A DNA stretch of 5,308 nucleotides. Source: Campylobacteraceae bacterium. Lineage in GTDB: Bacteria; Campylobacterota; Campylobacteria; Campylobacterales; Sulfurovaceae. The notes beneath the pieces are model-generated. The model was not told where the DNA came from. It did not search any database and saw nothing but the letters and a program-made list of their open reading frames with translations. Positions 1 through 5,308 of the stretch are shown here, piece by piece; positions within the stretch are counted from its first letter, which is position 1, and each line of letters begins with the position of its first letter. Made by a program: the position numbers and the translations under genes. The stretch lies in contig JALSHP010000046.1 in assembly GCA_026982175.1 (NCBI GenBank), positions 1 through 5,308 on the forward strand, in the 5' to 3' direction.

Positions 1-1161
1 CCAAGCTGAAATTACCAAAACAGAGCGAGAGAGACCTAAGGCACAATGTACATAAACACCCTCTTTTTTATGCTCTTCTATTAAGATTACAGCTTTATGT
101 AATAACTTTGGATTGGGTATGGTTTGGTCTAAAAATGCTAAATTGTTTTTTGTAAGTAAACCTTGAGCTAAATAAAAATGTTCAGGGGCTAAATCTATGA
201 TATATTTATCCATTAATTGACTTCTCTCTTTAAGCGTTGGTTTACGCCCAAAATAGACCCCCTCCTCTACCTTTGTCATAAACGCTAAATTGCGTTTATA
301 AAACAGCCAAGAGAGTTGATTGCCTATAAAATAGGGTAAAAAAACAAGGTAAAAATATTTGTTTGTTATAAGACTATTAAGTCCAAACGCATACACCACA
401 CTTACTAGAAAGAGACTCAAAAAAGGATAGAGAAAAAAAGTAGAGACACTAAAACTAAGCCACATAAAAAAAGCTGAAGCGACCAAATAGTAGAGTGCCA
501 TTTTTAAATGGCGTGGTGTCATGAAGGCTCTTAAAACACTGTTCTCTTTTTTAGTGGAGATAAAATAAACTGCCAAAAATCCCACCAATGCTCCTGTTGG
601 CAAATCAATAAAGTGATGCTGATAAACAAAAAGCGTAGAGAGGGCAATAAGCCCAAACCAAATGGCTAAAATGATTTTTAACACTAGAGACTTAATCTGT
701 GATGCCATGGAGAAAAAAAGCACAATGGCAAAACTCACATGCAAAGAGGGGGCTTGATTAAAGGGTTTGTCTGCTTCTAAAAGTTTGAAAAGCCAAGTAA
801 AGCTGTGAACTTCTGGCTTCTCAAAAGAGAATGCCAAGGGGAACAAAACAAAAATAATAACTGAAAACAGAACAATGCTAAAGACACGCAAAGCTAAAAC
901 ACGTAGTTCTAAACGGCTGTATGGTAAAAGAAATGCCAAAATAAACATTAAATCTGAAGCCATATAAGGCACAATAAATGGCTCAATAAACGGAATATTT
1001 CGCTCCCACTCAAAAAAAATGCTTGTGTGTGGGGCTGTCAAAGAGGCATATTCATTGGCTGAACCATAGAGTAGAAAGAATGTCAAGCCCAAAAAGAGCA
1101 TCCAAACTACTCGCTCTTTCATGGCTATTTTAGCACCCAGTGCCACATCAAACTGATACAT
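1..1161 (-). CDS. ynbD: PAP2-family phosphatase/transferase fused to dual-specificity phosphatase, YnbD-like (3' end cut by window)
   Basis: This frame reads without a stop from an ATG at 1161-1159 to the window edge, giving 387 residues. E. coli YnbD is about 430, so roughly 40 residues are probably missing. Residues 18-290 are strongly hydrophobic, with about eight or nine membrane segments. They carry a PAP2 core of the PAP2_3/Aur1-like type: an IPFIEPFIVPYMASD stretch near residue 55-70, PSLH at 138-141, and S175-T-x5-H182-x3-D186. The last is the classical SRx5Hx3D motif with Arg replaced by Thr. From about residue 300 a soluble dual-specificity phosphatase domain follows, with IDLAPEH at 322-328, a likely general acid D345 (FLDQTIP), and the signature HCALGLSRS, with C373 and R379 forming CX5R. 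Expected activity is removal or transfer of phosphate on a lipid or polyprenyl-type substrate in the inner membrane; the real substrate is unknown. The start lies two bases after the ynbC stop (TAG CG ATG) with no clear Shine-Dalgarno, which suggests translational coupling. M14 is an alternative start, also without a good ribosome site. Confidence 0.5.
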   Translation of the reverse strand, partial: MYQFDVALGAKIAMKERVVWMLFLGLTFFLLYGSANEYASLTAPHTSIFFEWERNIPFIEPFIVPYMASDLMFILAFLLPYSRLELRVLALRVFSIVLFSVIIFVLFPLAFSFEKPEVHSFTWLFKLLEADKPFNQAPSLHVSFAIVLFFSMASQIKSLVLKIILAIWFGLIALSTLFVYQHHFIDLPTGALVGFLAVYFISTKKENSVLRAFMTPRHLKMALYYLVASAFFMWLSFSVSTFFLYPFLSLFLVSVVYAFGLNSLITNKYFYLVFLPYFIGNQLSWLFYKRNLAFMTKVEEGVYFGRKPTLKERSQLMDKYIIDLAPEHFYLAQGLLTKNNLAFLDQTIPNPKLLHKAVILIEEHKKEGVYVHCALGLSRSVLVISAW

Positions 1162-1163
1162 CG

Positions 1164-2885
1164 CTAAGCTTCAGAACTATATTTTGCTGAACTGACCGTA
1201 AAAATACCCCAATTATCAATGAGCATTCTCTCTTTTTTAAATCCATGTTCACTAAAAAGCCCATCTAACTCATATTGGCTACGTCGTCGCATTATCCATT
1301 TTTCTTGCTGATGATTTCCAAGTACATTGGCAATGAGTTCCAACTGTGGGTGCCAAGGCTGACCTGTGTAGAGCAAGTAGCCATCTTTTTCAATGAGTTT
1401 GGCAATGCCCTTAATCGCATGGACTATGAGTTCATTGGCACTAAAGAGTTCAAAGACCCCAGAGACAATGACAATGTTGGGTCTAAAATCTACATTTTCA
1501 TAAGAAGCCTCATTAAAAGCATCACACACCTCATAGCTAATATTTTCAATGCCCATCTCTTTGGCTAAAGCTCTACCTTCTTGTACATTTTGCTCTTGAT
1601 AATCACGCACATAGACTTTAACCATAGGATTGGCTTTTGCAATCTCTACCAAATAACGGGCAGGTCCTCCTGCTATGTCTAAAATGACGACCTCTTTTTT
1701 TGCTTCTTGTAAAGCATCTATTTTCGCTTGAACCGAACTTATCATATTGGCTTTACGTTGGCGAATACCTCTCCAACCAATAGAGTTGATGTAATTTTTG
1801 TCAATAAATTTACCCACAAAGGTTTTTCCCTCTGGCTTATTGGCATAGACATGGTCAAGGGTCACTCCCGAATCAAACCCATACTTATTACCAATGCTCA
1901 TTCCTTTAGACAAAAAGCCCAATCGTTTCATAGCCATACTTTGTGTAGCATAAATAGCTTCTTTATAGAGTGGTAATGAACCATAAGCTATTTTATCATG
2001 CTCTCTTTGGGTAAAAGTAATATGTTCACTTCGTGCATCTTTGGCTTTTAGCTCAAAACACTCTTGCATAAAAGTAGCTATCTCATCAATCGCTTTTTGA
2101 TGCTCCTCCTCATAGAGTACCCCATGAAAAAACCCTTCTAAGGCTACAAAACGTTTTTTACTTGAAGATAAATTCGCATAAAAGTCACCTTGAATGGCTG
2201 AGTCCACCACATAATCTTTGTTTGCTGACAACACCAAAGTAGGCGTGGAGATGAGTGTGGCATCTGCCACAACTCTTTTAGCTGTATCTAGCAGTGTTGT
2301 GAGTTGACCTGCTGGAATATTGGGTGTTATTAATTTGTCTTCATTATACTTTTTTTGCTCTGCTATGTCATGGGTTAAAAATTTTGATTTCACATAAGAT
2401 TTAATATTTAACTTAGGCTTTACTTTGAGGGCTAGTTTTAGAAATTCTTTGGCAAAAGGGAAATAGAGTTTAATCTTAAAAGCAGGTGCAACCAGTGCCA
2501 TACCCCTAATGTTTGGAGCATAATCATGCACCCAAGTAGAGGCAACCACTCCTGCTACGGAGTTAGCAACTAAAAAAACATCGTCTTGTTCTTTCTGCTC
2601 TTCTTGACAGACAAAGGCAACAAAAGCATCAAGGTCACGTACTAAGTTCATAAACTCATACGTCGCTTCTACTTTACTCTCTCCATGACCTCTGTTGTCA
2701 TAGGAGTAGATTTTATAGCCCTCAAATGCTTTTTTAGAAGCGATGCTCTCTAGTCTTGCTGAGTGTTCATGCCCACGATGCAGTAGAATTAAAATCTTTC
2801 CATTGGAGGGAACATCATGTTCCCATGTTCGATAAAAGAGTTCTTGATTGTCAAAAGTTTTAAAAGTGTTTTCTGTTTTTTTCAT
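1164..2885 (-). CDS. ynbC: Bifunctional alpha/beta hydrolase / class I SAM-dependent methyltransferase, YnbC-like
   Basis: The protein has 573 residues, close to E. coli YnbC at about 585, and appears full length. Residues 1-280 form a serine hydrolase of the Hydrolase_4/S33 type: LLHRGHEHS at 34-42 in the oxyanion-loop position, DNRGHGES at 63-70, a nucleophile elbow VANSVAG with S109, a likely acid D224 (SANKDYV) and a base H254 (GFFHG). A conserved linker (about 287-380, including GWRGIRQR at 370-377) leads to a Rossmann methyltransferase matching the PF12147 type. This has SAM-binding motif I VVILDIAGGPARY at 399-411, acidic motif II D428 in VYVRDY, D455 in VCDAF, motif IV IVIVSGVFELF at 471-481, and LLYTGQPWHPQ at 504-514. 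No signal peptide or membrane segment is evident, so it should act in the cytoplasm or at the inner face of the membrane. The ATG at 2885 has an AAGG seven bases upstream. It is tightly linked to ynbD downstream. The family domain assignments are confident; the substrate, possibly a lipid ester or headgroup, is inference. Confidence 0.9.
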   Translation of the reverse strand: MKKTENTFKTFDNQELFYRTWEHDVPSNGKILILLHRGHEHSARLESIASKKAFEGYKIYSYDNRGHGESKVEATYEFMNLVRDLDAFVAFVCQEEQKEQDDVFLVANSVAGVVASTWVHDYAPNIRGMALVAPAFKIKLYFPFAKEFLKLALKVKPKLNIKSYVKSKFLTHDIAEQKKYNEDKLITPNIPAGQLTTLLDTAKRVVADATLISTPTLVLSANKDYVVDSAIQGDFYANLSSSKKRFVALEGFFHGVLYEEEHQKAIDEIATFMQECFELKAKDARSEHITFTQREHDKIAYGSLPLYKEAIYATQSMAMKRLGFLSKGMSIGNKYGFDSGVTLDHVYANKPEGKTFVGKFIDKNYINSIGWRGIRQRKANMISSVQAKIDALQEAKKEVVILDIAGGPARYLVEIAKANPMVKVYVRDYQEQNVQEGRALAKEMGIENISYEVCDAFNEASYENVDFRPNIVIVSGVFELFSANELIVHAIKGIAKLIEKDGYLLYTGQPWHPQLELIANVLGNHQQEKWIMRRRSQYELDGLFSEHGFKKERMLIDNWGIFTVSSAKYSSEA

Positions 2886-2951
2886 AAAATTGCCTTATAT
2901 TCTAATTTTAAGAATGATAACATTTCAAAACTTAAAGTGTATGGTGTTACC

Positions 2952-5308
2952 CTACACTTTTTTATTTTCTTTAGAAAAGATTGACCATCCCCAGGTTAAC
3001 CACTTAATCAAAGAGAATGCTATCCAAATTGCCCAAAGAAGCATGAGTACCCGATAGAACCAAATAGAGACAGAGATAACCCTTGGATGCTCCAACGTCG
3101 CACCTACTCTATCAACATACCAATTTAAGTTATGTCCATAAGAGTTGTTTCCTGCTATCATCATTTCAGGATTTCCAAGTAAGCCTACAGAGACAGCCCC
3201 CACAAGCGTCACTAACATTACCACTGTTAAAAGCACAATAGTCCCTTGAATAAAGAGTCTCTTTTTACCCATTAAGGTCTCATAATTCAAGGCTTTATAG
3301 CGTAAGATAAAAATCCACAACACCATAGGAACCATAATGAGTAGACTCGTTGTACTTACCCCTAATCCTAAAAGAATCCAATCTTTTGTTTTTAAAGGAG
3401 TATGGTTAATACGTCCTAACATAGCAGAAAAGAGTATTACTGCCAATAGCATCCCCCACAGGAGTACTGCAGGACTTAAGCCTGAACCTGAGGTAAAGAG
3501 TATCCATTGTGTTTTTGGCAACTTTAACTGCACACTTGAGTTGACACTATTTTTACTTAAATTGATAGTAGGGAAACTGTAATCAACGGCACTTCCTTGC
3601 TCTTCTCTCCATTTAATCACTATCTCTTGTGAGGTCGTTTTTAGAGGTAGAGAGAGCTTATTTTCTTCTACTTTTAGATAAAAAGGCATATTATCAATGG
3701 TGACAGAACTAAGCTCTTTAACTCCTTGAAGCTTTATAACATAGGGTTGTGCTTGTGAACTACGAACTTTTAAACGTAAGGTTAAATCACGATAGCGTTG
3801 TGACTGAATAATATTTAAATGGCTCGACTCAATGGTTAAGCTTTTTCCTTTAACAGGTTTGTTTTTTTGAAGCTTTAAATGTAACTTCTCCCCTGCCCAA
3901 GGCTCAAAAACAGGTACAAGCAAGTTGCCAACATGCTTCTGCTCTCTTAATAACTTTTTATCATATGAGACATTCCATAAAGAGGAGATATCCATATGCC
4001 ACTGCTCAATGAGATGTTTGTCCAAAGAGGCTTGAATCTCTAAATCACTACTCAATGGTAAAATAGAACGCCACACATAACGCTTTTTTTCATTACTAAA
4101 ATGTAAAACTGCTTTTTTCCCTCTAACTTCAATCTCTTTATTTAAAATAGACTCATGAGCTAAGAGCTTATAGTTCACAGTATAAGGTTTGTCAATGCTA
4201 TTTAAAAGTCTTACTTCTGTATCAACATACCAACGCAGTCCAAAATAGAAAACCCGTTTGACAGAGATTTTAGCTTCAATGGCACTCTGAATATTTTGAG
4301 TAGGATTCGCTAATGCCTTCTCTAAATTCATAAATTCAACATAATTTTGATGATTTGTCTTAACTTTCCAATCTTTGCTACCCTCTATGGTCAAATTGTG
4401 TAGAGGCAAGGAGGAGTTCAATATAAATTGATTTTGACCATTCATGCTCCCTTGCAAATGAATGGTATGAATCCCTTTTGGTACATGAATCCATAGCTCT
4501 CCTTTGTTATCGAGTTGCAGCTCACTACTGTTTTGCTCATCCATTCGCACCGATTGGGGCAACCAACTGTTTCGGTTTCCTATAATTGGCATGGCTAAAT
4601 TGGTAGCTGATGCCACTTTCATCTCAATGCTTAGAAGATTGTTATCTACTTTAAATGCAATGTTTTCAATACTCACACATTCAGGCAGACAATCAGGGGC
4701 TTTAATGAGTCTGCTTTTTAACTCATCTAAGAGTTCAGCCGAGGGAATACTCTGGGCATTTAAAGTGAGTGGCGAAACCCCGAATAATCCAATAAATATT
4801 AAAAGTTTTAAGCTCTGTTGCATAAATATTCCTTTTGGGAACACCTCTATTTTTTCTTTAGCGAACTCTTTCAAGAACATAAAGAGCAAAAATAACACGC
4901 CCACAACATTTAAAATCTTCAATATTTTATTCATGCTAGGAGTAATAAACCAAATCTCCAAACTATCCCCTTTTCCTACGGCACTTTGCCATCTAAAATC
5001 ATAAGTTGACCAGTTCCAACTTGGCACACCCTCACCCGTTTGCACAATGGCATTTGGGTCAATTTTATTTTGCATCAAAAGCTCTTTTTTAGGTTTTTTG
5101 ACATAATTAGAACCTGCATAACGTGACTTACTTACCTGTATTTTCTTCTCTTTCATCTCATATACCATAGATTCATCCTGTGCTATAGAGGTACGATAAG
5201 GAGTAGAAAAACTATTTCCATAAGTATCGTGCTTTTCAAGTTGAGGATAAAGTGCCGTGCGAATTTCATAGACTAAGAACTGTAAAATGTTGAGTAAAAG
5301 CACAAAAC
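2952..5308 (-). CDS. Large uncharacterised inner-membrane protein with exported domain (5' end outside window)
   Basis: The frame is open to the right edge, so the true start lies beyond 5308; the GTG at 5303 is only the first possible start codon inside the window. Counting from that codon there are 783 residues ending at a TAG at 2954-2952. Visible order: a hydrophobic run at 1-13, a soluble stretch about 20-120, a membrane segment 127-146, a short Lys-rich loop, a second segment 163-183 that resembles a signal peptide ending LTLNAQS, then a long beta-rich soluble region about 184-600. That region has a C205/C209 pair (APDCLPEC) and a GELWIHVPKGIHTIHLQG-type stretch. Hydrophobic segments follow at about 607-629, 641-668, 684-709 and 742-769, and a basic C-terminus. 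Charge distribution favours the long region being periplasmic. It resembles long hypothetical membrane proteins I recall from other Proteobacteria, with no assigned function. It precedes ynbC on the same strand with a 66-base gap; a joint role is only suggested by position. Confidence 0.8.
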   Translation of the reverse strand, partial: FVLLLNILQFLVYEIRTALYPQLEKHDTYGNSFSTPYRTSIAQDESMVYEMKEKKIQVSKSRYAGSNYVKKPKKELLMQNKIDPNAIVQTGEGVPSWNWSTYDFRWQSAVGKGDSLEIWFITPSMNKILKILNVVGVLFLLFMFLKEFAKEKIEVFPKGIFMQQSLKLLIFIGLFGVSPLTLNAQSIPSAELLDELKSRLIKAPDCLPECVSIENIAFKVDNNLLSIEMKVASATNLAMPIIGNRNSWLPQSVRMDEQNSSELQLDNKGELWIHVPKGIHTIHLQGSMNGQNQFILNSSLPLHNLTIEGSKDWKVKTNHQNYVEFMNLEKALANPTQNIQSAIEAKISVKRVFYFGLRWYVDTEVRLLNSIDKPYTVNYKLLAHESILNKEIEVRGKKAVLHFSNEKKRYVWRSILPLSSDLEIQASLDKHLIEQWHMDISSLWNVSYDKKLLREQKHVGNLLVPVFEPWAGEKLHLKLQKNKPVKGKSLTIESSHLNIIQSQRYRDLTLRLKVRSSQAQPYVIKLQGVKELSSVTIDNMPFYLKVEENKLSLPLKTTSQEIVIKWREEQGSAVDYSFPTINLSKNSVNSSVQLKLPKTQWILFTSGSGLSPAVLLWGMLLAVILFSAMLGRINHTPLKTKDWILLGLGVSTTSLLIMVPMVLWIFILRYKALNYETLMGKKRLFIQGTIVLLTVVMLVTLVGAVSVGLLGNPEMMIAGNNSYGHNLNWYVDRVGATLEHPRVISVSIWFYRVLMLLWAIWIAFSLIKWLTWGWSIFSKENKKV

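Overview
The window is AT-rich bacterial DNA. All three recognisable genes lie on the minus strand, so they are read from the right end to the left. Codon choice (AAA, TTT, TTA, ATA, GAG) and the style of the sequence resemble a free-living Campylobacterota such as the Sulfurimonas or Sulfurospirillum type. An AT-rich gammaproteobacterium is not excluded, and no marker gene here settles the taxonomy.

In order of transcription: (1) 5308-2952 is the C-terminal part of a large membrane protein that begins outside the window. It has a large exported domain held between membrane segments. I recognise it only as an uncharacterised type. (2) After a 65-base gap holding a hairpin and a possible promoter comes 2885-1164, a 573-residue fusion of an alpha/beta hydrolase with an SAM-dependent methyltransferase, corresponding to E. 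coli YnbC. (3) Two bases after its stop, 1161-1 encodes a membrane PAP2 phosphatase/transferase fused to a dual-specificity phosphatase, corresponding to E. coli YnbD. It runs off the left end with probably about 40 residues missing.

In E. coli, ynbC and ynbD are the last two genes of ynbABCD, whose first two genes resemble a CDP-alcohol phosphatidyltransferase and a CDP-diacylglycerol synthase. The same pair, in the same order and nearly touching, points to a shared, still unassigned task. The best inference is synthesis or remodelling of a membrane lipid or lipid-linked headgroup: four catalytic domains (hydrolase, methyltransferase, PAP2, DSP) sit in two polypeptides. No ynbA or ynbB is visible; they could lie beyond the left end, elsewhere, or be absent. 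Upstream sits the large envelope protein, whose link to the pair is only positional.

I see no RNA genes, CRISPR, insertion sequences or other mobile-element signals. The only non-coding DNA is the 65-base gap and the two bases between ynbC and ynbD.
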